Source: Sanguibacter antarcticus (GTDB lineage: Bacteria > Actinomycetota > Actinomycetes > Actinomycetales > Cellulomonadaceae). Taken from it: 64,000 nt of DNA. Of this stretch, positions 51,256-61,059 are shown piece after piece. The notes beneath the pieces were generated by a model. That model was not told the origin of the DNA. It saw only the letters and a program-made list of their open reading frames with translations, and did not search any database. The stretch is from NCBI RefSeq assembly GCF_002564005.1, contig NZ_PDJG01000001.1:2356001-2420000 (forward strand). Direction: 5' to 3'. Both the position numbers and the translations under genes were made by a program. Numbering within the stretch: position 1 is the stretch's first letter; the number at the start of each line of letters is the position of its first letter.

Positions 51256-53748
51256 GTGCGCCCTGTCTACCGCGCTCATCCAGCTCGAACAGCATCGATC
51301 CTGACGCTCTCCCTCCTCGCGTTCACCGTCTCTCCTGTCGCGCTGGCCGCGACAGCCACCGAGACCACGAGCCCGACGACCACGGCCGACCCCACGCCCG
51401 CGTCCGAGTCCGCACCGAGTGCCGACCCGACGATCGAGCCCACAGCAGAGCCCACCGACGCTGCACCCGCTGAGCCGTCCGCGACACCTGACACGTCGCC
51501 CCTGCCGAGCCCGTCAGCGGTACCCGACGAGTCATTGCTCCCGGCCGCGCCGGCACCGACCGAGGCACCGACCCCCGAGCCTGCCGCGCCGACCGAGACA
51601 CCTGCACCTGTGCCCGACCCTGCCCTCGCCGAGCCCGAGGCGCAGTACGTGGTCCTCTACTCCGACGGGACCGACGTCAGCGCCGAGGCCGCGACCTTGC
51701 GGGCCGACGGCACCGACGTCGAGCAGGAGTTCACGGAGACTCCCGCCGCCGTCGTCACGCTCACAGCGACCGAGGCTGACGCCCTCGAGAGCACCGACGG
51801 TGTCGAGGCTGTCGAGCTCGACACCCAGATCGACGCGCTCGAGACGCAGCCCAACCCCACCTGGGGCTTAGACAGGATCGACCAGCGATCGCTGCCGCTG
51901 TCCAAGACCTACACCCCGCCGGGCACAGCGTCCGGCGTCACCGTGTACGTCGTCGACACCGGAGTGTCGTCGTCGAACGTGGACTTCGGCGGGCGGGTCG
52001 GCGGAGGCTGGTCCGCTATCTCTGACAACAACGGCACCGAGGACTGCAACGGTCACGGCACGCACATCGCCGGCACGATCGCCGGCAGCACCTACGGCCT
52101 GGCGAAGAGCGCGAGCATCGTGCCCGTCCGCGTCCTGGGCTGCAGCGGTTCTGGCATGCTCTCGGACCTCATCGCCGGCCTCGACTGGATCACGGCCAAG
52201 CACAGCGCCGGGGCGCCTGCCGTCGCCAACCTCAGCCTCGGTGGAGTGACGAGCACGACGCTCGACGTCGCTCTCAACAAGATGATCGCCGACGGCGTCA
52301 CCGCCGTCGTCGCCGCAGGAAACAACTCGGTCGATGCGTGCACCGTGTCCCCGGCACGGGTGGCGAAGGCGATCACGGTCGCGGCCTCGGACTCCTCCGA
52401 CCGTCAGGCGACCTTCACGAACGTGGGCAAGTGCGTCGATCTCTTCGCACCAGGCGTCTCGATCGTCTCGGCCGGCCACGCGTCGTCGACCGCGACGGCG
52501 ACCAAGTCCGGCACCTCGACCGCAGCACCTCACGTGTCCGGAGCCGCCGCGCTGCTCCTCGCGGAGAACCGGTCGCTGACACCGGCGCAGGTCTCCGCCG
52601 GGCTCGTCGCCCAGGCGACGTCCGGCAAGATCGCCTCGATCAGCCCCAACACGGCGAACAAGCTCCTCTACGTCTCTCCTGTCGCGGGTCAGTCGGTCGT
52701 GTCGAACTCCGTCCCGATCGGCGTCATCGACGCCGTGACGACCACCACCCAGGGCCTCACGGTCCGTGGCTGGGCACTGGACCCTGACACCACCTCACCC
52801 ATCACGGTCCACGTCTACATCGACGGAAAGGCCGTCAAGGCAGTCTCCGCGGACGGCAACCGACCCGACGTCGACGCCGCCTACAAGCGCGGAGCAGCGC
52901 ACGGCTACAGCGTGACCCTGCCCACCACTGCAGGCACCCACAAGGTCTGCGTCTACGCGATCAACGCCACACCCGGCAGCAACCCGCTCCTCGCATGCCG
53001 CACCGTCACGGTCAAGAACGCCACACCCATCGGCGTCATCGACGCCGCCACGGCCACAACCACGACCGTCGACGTCCGGACGGCCAGCCCGGCTCCGGAG
53101 GAGGCTGTCGATGCCATCGCCGTCCGCGGCTGGGCACTCGACAACGACACCACCGCACCGCTCTCCGTGCACGTGTACCTCGACGGCAAGTTCGTCACCG
53201 CCACCACCGCGGACGGCAACCGACCCGACGTCGACGCCGCCTACAAGCGCGGAGCAGCGCACGGCTACAGCGTGACCCTGCCCACCACAGCAGGCACCCA
53301 CAAGGTCTGCGTCTACGCCATCAATGCCACACCCGGGACCAACCCCCTCCTGGCATGCCGCACCGTCACGGTCAAGAACGCCACACCCATCGGCGTCATC
53401 GACTCTGTCACGAGCACGCCAGCCGACATCTATCCCCTCGACCTCGGGTGGGATCCGATCGGGACGATCGCCGTACGTGGCTGGGCGCTCGACCGCGACA
53501 CCACCGCACCCATCGGTGTGCACGTCTACCTCGACGGAGTCCACACGCGCACTCTCTTCGCCGACGGCAACCGACCTGACGTCGGGGCCGCCTATGGCAA
53601 GGGCTCGGCCCACGGCTTCAACGTGAGCATGGAGGCGGGGGCGGGGACGCACGAGGTCTGCGTCTATGCCATCAACGCCACCCTCGGGACCAACCCGCTC
53701 CTCGGGTGCCGCACAGTCACCGTCGACGAGGCTCCCGCGCCCGGCTAG
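51256..53748 (+). CDS. secreted subtilisin-family (S8) protease with C-terminal repeats
   Basis: An 830-residue exported protease; GTG start with AGAGAGG six bases before. Order: signal peptide (~1-31, ending ALA), Pro/Thr/Ala-rich segment, I9-type propeptide (~133-195; YVVLYSDGTDVSAEA), catalytic domain (~205-475) with Asp in VYVVDTGVSSS, His in GHGTHIAGTIAG and Ser in GTSTAAPHVSGAAA, then three ~115-residue repeats (PIGVID ... VRGWALDxDTT ... VHVYxDG ... ADGNRPDV ... HEVCVYAINA). The I9/S8 pair is proteinase-K-like. The repeats probably bind a wall or polymer surface. A hairpin terminator follows. Confidence 0.95.
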   Translation: MRPVYRAHPARTASILTLSLLAFTVSPVALAATATETTSPTTTADPTPASESAPSADPTIEPTAEPTDAAPAEPSATPDTSPLPSPSAVPDESLLPAAPAPTEAPTPEPAAPTETPAPVPDPALAEPEAQYVVLYSDGTDVSAEAATLRADGTDVEQEFTETPAAVVTLTATEADALESTDGVEAVELDTQIDALETQPNPTWGLDRIDQRSLPLSKTYTPPGTASGVTVYVVDTGVSSSNVDFGGRVGGGWSAISDNNGTEDCNGHGTHIAGTIAGSTYGLAKSASIVPVRVLGCSGSGMLSDLIAGLDWITAKHSAGAPAVANLSLGGVTSTTLDVALNKMIADGVTAVVAAGNNSVDACTVSPARVAKAITVAASDSSDRQATFTNVGKCVDLFAPGVSIVSAGHASSTATATKSGTSTAAPHVSGAAALLLAENRSLTPAQVSAGLVAQATSGKIASISPNTANKLLYVSPVAGQSVVSNSVPIGVIDAVTTTTQGLTVRGWALDPDTTSPITVHVYIDGKAVKAVSADGNRPDVDAAYKRGAAHGYSVTLPTTAGTHKVCVYAINATPGSNPLLACRTVTVKNATPIGVIDAATATTTTVDVRTASPAPEEAVDAIAVRGWALDNDTTAPLSVHVYLDGKFVTATTADGNRPDVDAAYKRGAAHGYSVTLPTTAGTHKVCVYAINATPGTNPLLACRTVTVKNATPIGVIDSVTSTPADIYPLDLGWDPIGTIAVRGWALDRDTTAPIGVHVYLDGVHTRTLFADGNRPDVGAAYGKGSAHGFNVSMEAGAGTHEVCVYAINATLGTNPLLGCRTVTVDEAPAPG
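52841..53402 (+). repeat. near-identical 360-bp-period repeat in the protease gene
   Basis: About 200 bases around 52841-53042 recur around 53201-53402 with only a few base changes, including silent third positions. The third repeat (~53512-53740) encodes a similar sequence but has diverged at DNA level. This indicates recent duplication or gene conversion between repeats 1 and 2. Confidence 0.88.
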
Positions 53749-53780
53749 AGCAGCAGCTCGTGACCTGACGTCTTCGCACC

Positions 53781-53819
53781 AGCGACGGCCCCGACCTGAG
53801 ACAGGTCGGGGCCGTCGCT
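53781..53819 (+). terminator. hairpin terminator after the protease gene
   Basis: Perfect 18-base arms (53781-53798, 53802-53819) flank a three-base AGA loop, 32 bases after the protease stop. Confidence 0.9.
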
Positions 53820-53861
53820 GTCCGGGATGCTGTCACCCGCGCCTCGTGGGACGCTCGGTCG

Positions 53862-54659
53862 ATGAAGAAGACATCTGACATCGTCCGGCAGGCCGGGGTC
53901 CTCGTCCTCGCGCTCCTCGCGATCGCCGCTGCAGCCGTCGGCTCGGGAGCGTTCGGGGGAACGCCTACCTCCGAGGCCGCCGACGGCGCGCTGTCAGCGA
54001 CGGCAACGCCCTTAGCACCGGCAGCGGCCGCCTTCTCGATCTGGTCGGTCATCTACCTGGGCCTCATCGCCTACGCCGTATGGCAGCTCCTGCCTGCGCA
54101 GCGCACCAACGAGCGTCAACGGCAGATGGGATGGCTCGCCGCCGCCTCGATGGTGCTCAACGCAGCGTGGCTCCTCGTGGTCCAGGTAGGGATCCTCTGG
54201 CTCAGTGTCGTGGTCATCGTCGTCCTGCTCGGCGTGCTCGTCCAGATTCTCCTCGTGCTCCTGCGGACGTCCTCCGGCTCGCTCGTGGAACGGGTCGTCG
54301 TCGACGGGACCTTCGGTCTCTACCTCGGTTGGGTGACGATCGCCACCATCGCCAACATCGTGGCAGCGCTCACGGCCACTGACGTCGGAGACCTCGTTCT
54401 TGGTGCCACCGGCTGGTCTGTCGTCCTGCTCGTGGCAGCGGCAGCGATCGGGGTCGCGTTCGCGGTGAGCACCGGCGGGCGGATCACTCCCTCGCTCGCT
54501 CTCGCGTGGGGTCTCGCCTGGGTCGCTGTCGGTCGGTGGTCGGGCGAGCCCGAGAACGCCACCGTCGCGGTCGCAGCCGCCATCGCCGCTGTCCTCACGC
54601 TGGGCGCTGGCGTGGTCATGGCACTGCGGACCCGCGCGGGCACACCCTCGCGCGCATAG
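53862..54659 (+). CDS. TspO/MBR-like membrane protein
   Basis: A 265-residue protein with about seven hydrophobic helices. APAAAAFSIWSVIYLGLIAYAVWQLLPAQR and AASMVLNAAWLLVVQ resemble the FxxxWxxIYxxL and LNxxW segments of the tryptophan-rich sensory protein (TspO) family, although the protein is longer and less Trp-rich than classical TspO (~160 residues). Function in bacteria is debated (porphyrin or stress related). It starts 42 bases after the protease terminator and is followed by a kinase gene on the same strand. Confidence 0.72.
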   Translation: MKKTSDIVRQAGVLVLALLAIAAAAVGSGAFGGTPTSEAADGALSATATPLAPAAAAFSIWSVIYLGLIAYAVWQLLPAQRTNERQRQMGWLAAASMVLNAAWLLVVQVGILWLSVVVIVVLLGVLVQILLVLLRTSSGSLVERVVVDGTFGLYLGWVTIATIANIVAALTATDVGDLVLGATGWSVVLLVAAAAIGVAFAVSTGGRITPSLALAWGLAWVAVGRWSGEPENATVAVAAAIAAVLTLGAGVVMALRTRAGTPSRA

Positions 54660-54671
54660 TCGGGCCACCCG

Positions 54672-55355
54672 ATGCGGGAGAATCGTCGGGTGACTTCCTC
54701 GGACGCTCTCTTCGACCTCCCTCCCGGATCGCGTGTCCCCACGACGCGCGTCGTTCTCCTCACGGGTCCCTCGGGCTCCGGGAAGTCGAGCCTCGTGCGG
54801 CGCCTCGGCCTCCCGTCGGTCGCGCTCGACGACTTCTACCGCGACCACGACCACCCGCACATGCCGCAGCGTTTTGGCATCGCTGACTGGGACTCGCCGC
54901 AGAGCTGGGACGCGGACGACGCCGTGCGGGCTCTCGTCGAGCTGTGCTCGACAGGCCACAGCGACGTGCCGGTCTACGACATCCCGACGTCGCGACGGAC
55001 GGGAACCACTCATGTGGACGTGTCGGGAGCGACCGTCATCGTGGCGGAGGGTGTCTTTGCCGCCGAGCTCGTGGAGCGTTGCCGAGCCGAGGGGATCCTC
55101 GCGGACGCGCTGTGCATCACGCGTCCACGCGCCCTCACGTTCTGGTTCCGGCTCCTGCGCGATCTCGGCGAGTCGCGCAAGCCGCCGCACACGCTCGTGC
55201 GCCGCGGGTGGGGACTCATGCGCGACGAGCCCGCGGCGGTGCGCGGCTGGGCAGCGCAAGGGTGCCGCACCGTAGGCGTGGCACAGGCGGAGCGCGAGAT
55301 CACCGCCCTGAGCAGCCGCACAGCAGACGCATCCGATGGCACAACGCGCCGCTGA
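54672..55355 (+). CDS. uridine kinase-like P-loop protein
   Basis: A 221-227-residue P-loop phosphotransferase. Walker A is LLTGPSGSGKSSLVRRL, then the LDDFYRDHDHPHMP segment of uridine kinase/phosphoribulokinase relatives, VYDIPTSRRTGT and VIVAEGVFAAELV. It probably phosphorylates a nucleoside or similar small molecule; specificity is not clear. Two starts are possible: ATG 54672 or GTG 54690 (protein begins MTSSDALFDL), the latter with GGGAGA somewhat far upstream. It is 12 bases after the TspO-like gene and convergent with clpC. Confidence 0.82.
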   Translation: MRENRRVTSSDALFDLPPGSRVPTTRVVLLTGPSGSGKSSLVRRLGLPSVALDDFYRDHDHPHMPQRFGIADWDSPQSWDADDAVRALVELCSTGHSDVPVYDIPTSRRTGTTHVDVSGATVIVAEGVFAAELVERCRAEGILADALCITRPRALTFWFRLLRDLGESRKPPHTLVRRGWGLMRDEPAAVRGWAAQGCRTVGVAQAEREITALSSRTADASDGTTRR

Positions 55356-55379
55356 CGCCTAGCGGCTGACGCAGACGCT

Positions 55380-55452
55380 GGCACCAGCACCACCACAGGC
55401 GAGGCCCCGACCGGTGAACGGTCGGGGCCTCGCCTGTGGTGGTGCTGGTGCC
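55380..55452. terminator. 34-bp perfect-stem bidirectional terminator
   Basis: Arms 55380-55413 and 55419-55452 are exact reverse complements over 34 bases with a GTGAA loop. It fills the gap between the convergent kinase gene and clpC, ending only six bases from the clpC stop codon. Confidence 0.9.
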
Positions 55453-55458
55453 CGTCGG

Positions 55459-58032
55459 TCAGTCGACCGTCGCTCCGGCGGACGCCCCGCCGGTGGGCGG
55501 CAGGTCCGTGATGTCCACCGGTCCGCCGGACTCGAGCGCGGAGATCGCGGCGACGCTCATCGGTCCACGGTCGTGGTCTGCCTTGTCGACCCCACGGAAC
55601 GTGAACTCTCCGAGGATGCCTTCTCCCTCGGCGTCGACGAGGACGACCTGGCCGGACTTGATCTCACCGAAGAGGATCTTCTCGGAGAGGACGTCCTCGA
55701 TCTCGCGCTGGATGGCACGGCGCAGCGGCCGAGCACCGAGGACCGGGTCGTATCCCTTCTCGGAGAGAAGGATCTTCGCGGCGGGCGTGAGGTCGATCGC
55801 CATGCCCTTGTCCTGCAGGCGAGCGTCGAGCTTGGCGACCATGAGGTCGACGATCTGGACGATCTCGGGCTGCGAGAGCTGCGGGAACACGACGACGTCG
55901 TCGACGCGGTTGAGGAACTCCGGGCGGAAGTGCTGCTTGAGCTCTTCGTTGACGCGTGACTTCATGCGCTCGTAGCTCGTCACGAGGTCGCCACCAGCGT
56001 TGAAGCCGGTCTGCATCCCCTTGGCGATGTCACGGGTACCGAGGTTCGTGGTCATGATGATGACGGTGTTCTTGAAGTCGACGACCCGACCCTGAGAGTC
56101 CGTGAGACGTCCGTCCTCGAGGATCTGCAGGAGCGAGTTGAAGATGTCGGCGTGCGCCTTCTCCACCTCGTCGAACAGGACCACGGAGAACGGCTTGCGG
56201 CGGACCTTCTCGGTGAGCTGACCACCCTCGTCGTACCCGACGTATCCGGGAGGCGAACCGAAGAGACGCGACACGGTGTGCTTCTCCGAGAACTCGGACA
56301 TGTCGAGCTGGATGAGCGCGTCCTCGTCACCGAAGAGGAACTCAGCGAGCGCCTTGGCGAGCTCGGTCTTTCCAACACCGGTGGGGCCGGCGAAGATGAA
56401 CGAGCCTCCGGGACGCTTCGGGTCCTTGAGGCCGGCGCGCGTGCGGCGGATGGCCTGGGAGAGCGCCTTGATGGCGACGTTCTGCCCGACGACACGCTTG
56501 TGCAGCTCTTCCTCCATCTTGAGCAGACGCGAGGACTCGGCCTCGGTCAGCTTGAAGACGGGGATGCCGGTCGACATGGCCAGCACCTCGGCGATGAGCT
56601 CTTCGTCGACCTCGGCGACCGTGTCGAGGTCCCCGGACTTCCAGGCCTTCTCGCGCTCGGAACGCTTCTGGGTGAGCTGCTTCTCGGTGTCGCGCAGGCG
56701 CGCGGCCTTCTCGAAGTCCTGCTCGTCGATCGCCGACTCCTTGTCACGACGTGCCGAGGCGATCTCGTCGTCGAGCTCACGGAGCTCCGGCGGTGCGGTC
56801 ATGCGTCGGATGCGCAGGCGGGCACCTGCCTCGTCGACGAGGTCGATGGCCTTGTCGGGGAGGAAGCGGTCGTTGACGTAGCGGTCGGCGAGCGTCGCAG
56901 CAGCGACGAGCGCACCGTCGGTGATGGAGACGCGGTGGTGCGCCTCGTAGCGGTCGCGCAGGCCCTTGAGGATCTCGATCGCGTGGGCCAGGGACGGCTC
57001 GGCGACCTGGATCGGCTGGAAGCGTCGCTCGAGAGCGGCGTCCTTCTCGACGTGCTTGCGGTACTCCTCGAGGGTGGTCGCTCCGATGGTCTGGAGCTCA
57101 CCACGAGCGAGCATCGGCTTGAGGATGGAGGCTGCGTCGATGGCACCCTCGGCTGCGCCTGCACCGACGAGCGTGTGGATCTCGTCGATGAACAGGATGA
57201 TGTCTCCGCGTGTGCGGATCTCCTTGAGGACCTTCTTCAGGCGCTCTTCGAAGTCACCGCGGTAGCGGCTGCCGGCCACGAGCGCACCGAGGTCGAGCGT
57301 GTAGAGCTGCTTGTCCTTGAGCGTCTCGGGGACGTCGCCGGAGACGATGTCCTGGGCGAGGCCCTCGACGACGGCCGTCTTGCCGACGCCGGGCTCACCG
57401 ATGAGCACCGGGTTGTTCTTGGTGCGTCGGCTGAGCACCTGCATGACGCGCTCGATCTCTTTGGCGCGCCCGATGACGGGGTCGAGCTTGCCCTCGCGGG
57501 CTGCCTGGGTGAGGTTGCGGCCGAACTGGTCGAGCACCGCGGAACCGGCAGGGGTCCCCTCGGCGGGCCCGCCTGCGGCGACGGGCTCCTTGCCCTGGTA
57601 CCCCGAGAGCAGCTGGATGACCTGCTGGCGCACGCGGTTGAGGTCGGCTCCGAGCTTCGTGAGGACCTGGGCGGCGACGCCCTCGCCCTCGCGGATGAGG
57701 CCGAGCAGGATGTGCTCGGTGCCGATGTAGTTGTGGCCGAGCTGCAGCGCCTCGCGCAGCGAGAGCTCGAGGACCTTCTTGGCGCGCGGCGTGAACGGGA
57801 TGTGTCCCGACGGCGCCTGCTGGCCTTCGCCGATGATCTCGGTGACCTGTGAGCGCACAGCATCCAGGGAGATGCCCAGCGACTCGAGCGCCTTGGCAGC
57901 TACTCCTTCGCCCTCGTGGATGAGACCGAGCAGGATGTGTTCGGTTCCGATGTAGTTGTGGTTGAGCATCCGTGCCTCTTCTTGGGCAAGGACGACCACC
58001 CGACGGGCTCGGTCGGTAAATCTCTCGAACAT
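55459..58032 (-). CDS. clpC: ATP-dependent Clp protease ATP-binding subunit ClpC
   Basis: An 857-residue class I Clp/Hsp100 unfoldase. Two N-terminal Clp-N repeats (~1-145, [15 protein letters not shown] and its copy [15 protein letters not shown]), AAA1 with [14 protein letters not shown], a UVR/M-domain ([18 protein letters not shown]), AAA2 with [14 protein letters not shown], and [26 protein letters not shown] and the C-terminal domain are typical. With ClpP1P2 it degrades unfolded or tagged proteins and is essential in many actinobacteria. GAGGAG precedes the ATG. A ClgR-type box lies ~105 bp upstream. Confidence 0.98.
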   Translation of the reverse strand: MFERFTDRARRVVVLAQEEARMLNHNYIGTEHILLGLIHEGEGVAAKALESLGISLDAVRSQVTEIIGEGQQAPSGHIPFTPRAKKVLELSLREALQLGHNYIGTEHILLGLIREGEGVAAQVLTKLGADLNRVRQQVIQLLSGYQGKEPVAAGGPAEGTPAGSAVLDQFGRNLTQAAREGKLDPVIGRAKEIERVMQVLSRRTKNNPVLIGEPGVGKTAVVEGLAQDIVSGDVPETLKDKQLYTLDLGALVAGSRYRGDFEERLKKVLKEIRTRGDIILFIDEIHTLVGAGAAEGAIDAASILKPMLARGELQTIGATTLEEYRKHVEKDAALERRFQPIQVAEPSLAHAIEILKGLRDRYEAHHRVSITDGALVAAATLADRYVNDRFLPDKAIDLVDEAGARLRIRRMTAPPELRELDDEIASARRDKESAIDEQDFEKAARLRDTEKQLTQKRSEREKAWKSGDLDTVAEVDEELIAEVLAMSTGIPVFKLTEAESSRLLKMEEELHKRVVGQNVAIKALSQAIRRTRAGLKDPKRPGGSFIFAGPTGVGKTELAKALAEFLFGDEDALIQLDMSEFSEKHTVSRLFGSPPGYVGYDEGGQLTEKVRRKPFSVVLFDEVEKAHADIFNSLLQILEDGRLTDSQGRVVDFKNTVIIMTTNLGTRDIAKGMQTGFNAGGDLVTSYERMKSRVNEELKQHFRPEFLNRVDDVVVFPQLSQPEIVQIVDLMVAKLDARLQDKGMAIDLTPAAKILLSEKGYDPVLGARPLRRAIQREIEDVLSEKILFGEIKSGQVVLVDAEGEGILGEFTFRGVDKADHDRGPMSVAAISALESGGPVDITDLPPTGGASAGATVD

Positions 58033-58137
58033 GTGCGCTCCTCACAGGTGCGGGCCGGAACTGGAAGGGGTCCCAGGCCTGACCGCACCGACTCTAGTAG
58101 GGCAGAACGGCTGAGTCCCGCTCGATATGCCTTTGTT

Positions 58138-58148
58138 CGCCAGGGGCG
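58138..58148. promoter_or_regulatory. candidate ClgR box upstream of clpC
   Basis: GTTCGC-N5-GCG (58135-58148 with its GTT; core CGC-CAGGG-GCG) matches the motif published for the Clp regulator ClgR in Streptomyces and relatives. It lies between clpC and the YwiC-like gene, ~105 bp before the clpC start. TAGAGT (minus strand, ~58090) is a possible -10 nearer to the gene. Confidence 0.7.
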
Positions 58149-58250
58149 TGACGAGTTCGTCTTGCTCGGGTGCAGGACGGCGCGGTCGCTCGTGGGCTCT
58201 GCCGGCTCCCTCTGCAGCCGCTGACCAGCACGGCGTGCCCGTGCGGCCTC

Positions 58251-59111
58251 TCACCCCAGGACGCCGACGACGCCGAGCGCGAGGATCCCGACGACGACGG
58301 AGGCTGCAAGCTCGCCGAGGCCGAACTGCAGCGGCTTCGCGGCGGTCCGCGGTACCCACCAGGAGCGTGCGGTGAGCAGGACGAAGACTGCGGCGACAGG
58401 CCACCACGGGCGGCCTGCCGCCCACGCGGCCCAGGCGACGACGACCGTGACGACGGCGTGATAGTCCACCGAGACCGCCCGGAACCAGAGGTCGCCCCGC
58501 CGCCGGACGAGGGTCTTGACATAGAGCGCAGTACCGAAGAAGTAGGCGAGGACCATCCCGGTCGCTGCCCCGACCTGGGACCACCCGGGCGCGGTGGCCG
58601 CGCCGAGCCAGCCACCGACGTCGTGCAGGCTCGCGTGGGGCAGCCCTGCGGAGAAGGCGACCGGGAGCATGAGGCACGCGGCCAGGATGGTCACGCCGTC
58701 GTTGAGCAGAGAGCGGTCCCGTCGCGCGTGGGAGCACCACAGGCTGGTCACGACGAGCGGCAGGAAGACCGGCGCCCAGAGCACGAGCGCTGGGCACAGC
58801 ACGAGCACGGCGGCAGCAGGGACGACGAGCGCGATCGACCAGGCCCGCACAGGAGGGAGGTACCGCGCCTTGCGTCGTGACCTCAGCCAGAGACCGACCG
58901 CGTAGAAGTCGAGGTAGCCCACCACCCACAGCACGGCGAGCAGCACGTGCACCGGCGCAGGACCACCGGCGAGGGTCCCGACGACGAACGGCACAGCGAG
59001 CATCGCCCAGGCACCGTGCTGGTCCGGGACCCAGCCGGGCGACCGACGCCGCCGTCGCCGCCGGGACCGCGGCGGGCGCGGCGGGTGTGCAGGCACGGTC
59101 CCGGGAGTCAT
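58251..59111 (-). CDS. YwiC-like integral membrane protein
   Basis: A 286-residue membrane protein with eight or so helices after a Pro/Arg-rich N-terminus. WVPDQHGAWAMLAVPFVVG is the family's signature, and SLLNDGVTILAACLM and YFFGTALYVKTLVRRRGDLW are also conserved. YwiC-like proteins often lie near nitrate respiration or haem genes, with no proven function. The start is the ATG 59111 (MTPGTVPAHPP). About 100 bp with a hairpin separate it from pgi. Confidence 0.85.
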   Translation of the reverse strand: MTPGTVPAHPPRPPRSRRRRRRRSPGWVPDQHGAWAMLAVPFVVGTLAGGPAPVHVLLAVLWVVGYLDFYAVGLWLRSRRKARYLPPVRAWSIALVVPAAAVLVLCPALVLWAPVFLPLVVTSLWCSHARRDRSLLNDGVTILAACLMLPVAFSAGLPHASLHDVGGWLGAATAPGWSQVGAATGMVLAYFFGTALYVKTLVRRRGDLWFRAVSVDYHAVVTVVVAWAAWAAGRPWWPVAAVFVLLTARSWWVPRTAAKPLQFGLGELAASVVVGILALGVVGVLG

Positions 59112-59168
59112 GGCGTCATGGTCGCAGGACCGGTGCGGACAGTCCTGGGACCTCCGGCCCTGGGCGCA

Positions 59169-59205
59169 CAGCAGGGTGGCGACCTGGTCGGTCACCACCC
59201 TGCTG
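59169..59205 (-). terminator. hairpin terminator after pgi
   Basis: Sixteen-base arms (59169-59184, 59190-59205) with one C/A mismatch and a TGGTC loop, 23 bases beyond the pgi stop. Confidence 0.75.
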
Positions 59206-59227
59206 CGACAGGTCGAGAACGGCTCGG

Positions 59228-60886
59228 TCAGCGCCCGCGCAGCTCCCGGTAGCGAGCGACGAGAGCGTTGGTCGACGCGTCGGAGTCGTCGGCCGGCTTC
59301 TCGGTCGAGGAGAGCTTGGGGGCGAGCTGGTTGGCCATGACCTTGCCGAGCTCGACTCCCCACTGGTCGAACGCGTTGATGCCCCAGACGACGGACTGCG
59401 TGAACGTGATGTGCTCGTAGAGCGCGACGAGCTGACCGAGGACGGACGGCGTGAGCTTCTCGGCGAGGATCGTGTTCGTGGGGCGGTTGCCGGGCATGAC
59501 CCGGTGCGGCACGACCGCGGCCGGCGTGCCGTCTGCCGCGACCTCGTCAGCGGTCTTGCCGAACGCGAGGGCGGCGGTCTGGGCGAAGAAGTTCGACATG
59601 AGGAGGTCGTGCATCTCGCCGAGGTCGTGGTTGGGGACGGCGAAACCGATGAAGTCGGCCGGCGTCATCTTCGTGCCCTGGTGGAGCAGCTGGTAGAAGG
59701 CGTGCTGGCCGTTGGTGCCGGGCTCGCCCCAGAAGATCTCCCCGGTCTGCCCGGCGAAGCCACCGGCTGCACGCTCGGACACCGGGGTGCCGTCGATGCG
59801 GACCGACTTGCCGTTCGACTCCATCGTCAGCTGCTGGAGATAGGCGGCGAAACGGTGCAGGTACTGGCTGTACGGCAGGACGGCGTGGCTGCCTGTGCCG
59901 AAGAAGTTGTTGTACCAGACGTTGAGCAGCGCCATGAGGACGGGCACGTTCTTCTCGAACGGCGTGGTGCGGAAGTGCTCGTCCATGGCGTGGAAGCCGT
60001 CGAGCATCTGGCGGAACCCGTCGGGACCGACCGACAGCATGATCGACAGGCCCACGGCGGAGTCGAACGAGTACCGGCCGCCGACCCAGTCCCAGAACCC
60101 GAACATGTTGGCGGTGTCGATACCGAAGTCGGCGACGCGCTCGGCGTTGGTCGACACGGCGACGAAGTGCTTCACCACCGCGGTCTCGTCCCCGTCGTAC
60201 GCCTCGACGAGCCAGTCGCGCGCGGTGCGCGCGTTCGTCAGCGTCTCCTGGGTCCCGAAGGTCTTCGAGGCGACGATGAACAGGGTGCTCTCGTAGTCGA
60301 GCCCGCGGCACGTCTCGTAGACGTCGGTCGGGTCGATGTTCGAGACGAAGCGGCACTCGATGCCACGGTCTGCGTAGTCGCGCAGGGCCTCGTACGCCAT
60401 GACGGGGCCGAGGTCGGAGCCGCCGATGCCGATGTTGACGACTGTCGTGATGCGCTTGCCGCTGTGACCGGTCCACTCGCCCGACCGGACCTTCTCGGCG
60501 AAGGCGGACATGGAGTCGAGCACCGCGTGGACGTCGGCGACGACGTCCTGGCCGTCGACGACGAGCGTCGCGTCGCGCGGGAGGCGCAGAGCCGTGTGCA
60601 GGACGGCCCGGTCCTCGGTGATGTTGATGTGCTCGCCCGCGAACATCGCGGCGATCTTCGACTCGAGGCCGGCGGCGACGGCAAGGTCGACGAGCTTGGT
60701 GATCGTCGCGTCGGTGACGAGGTTCTTCGAGTAGTCCAGGTGCAGCTCGACGCCGTCCGCGGTGAGCCGCTCGCCGCGCCCGGGGTCGGCGGAGAACAGG
60801 TCACGGAGCGTCGTGGCTGCGAGCTCTGCGTGCTCGGCCTCCAGCGCGCGCCAGGCGGCTGTTGCGGTCAGGTCGGGTGAGGTCAC
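59228..60886 (-). CDS. pgi: glucose-6-phosphate isomerase
   Basis: A 552-residue phosphoglucose isomerase, the normal bacterial length. [31 protein letters not shown] (sugar-phosphate site), [29 protein letters not shown] (catalytic His) and [18 protein letters not shown] (catalytic Lys) are all present. It interconverts glucose-6-phosphate and fructose-6-phosphate. The start is GTG with AAGGGG seven bases upstream. Single gene with its own terminator. Confidence 0.98.
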   Translation of the reverse strand: MTSPDLTATAAWRALEAEHAELAATTLRDLFSADPGRGERLTADGVELHLDYSKNLVTDATITKLVDLAVAAGLESKIAAMFAGEHINITEDRAVLHTALRLPRDATLVVDGQDVVADVHAVLDSMSAFAEKVRSGEWTGHSGKRITTVVNIGIGGSDLGPVMAYEALRDYADRGIECRFVSNIDPTDVYETCRGLDYESTLFIVASKTFGTQETLTNARTARDWLVEAYDGDETAVVKHFVAVSTNAERVADFGIDTANMFGFWDWVGGRYSFDSAVGLSIMLSVGPDGFRQMLDGFHAMDEHFRTTPFEKNVPVLMALLNVWYNNFFGTGSHAVLPYSQYLHRFAAYLQQLTMESNGKSVRIDGTPVSERAAGGFAGQTGEIFWGEPGTNGQHAFYQLLHQGTKMTPADFIGFAVPNHDLGEMHDLLMSNFFAQTAALAFGKTADEVAADGTPAAVVPHRVMPGNRPTNTILAEKLTPSVLGQLVALYEHITFTQSVVWGINAFDQWGVELGKVMANQLAPKLSSTEKPADDSDASTNALVARYRELRGR

Positions 60887-61059
60887 GGGGGTTCCCCTTC
60901 AGAGGTGTGCGGTCACGTCAGGTGTCGCGGTTCGGGTGGTCGCTGCCCTCGCGCACCCACTGTGGACCTTACCGAGTTCGGCAGGCTCCGTGCAGGGCCG
61001 TTCGGCCTGCACGCGCGGCGCTCCTTGCCTGCGCCTGCACGACGACGGAGAATCAACCC

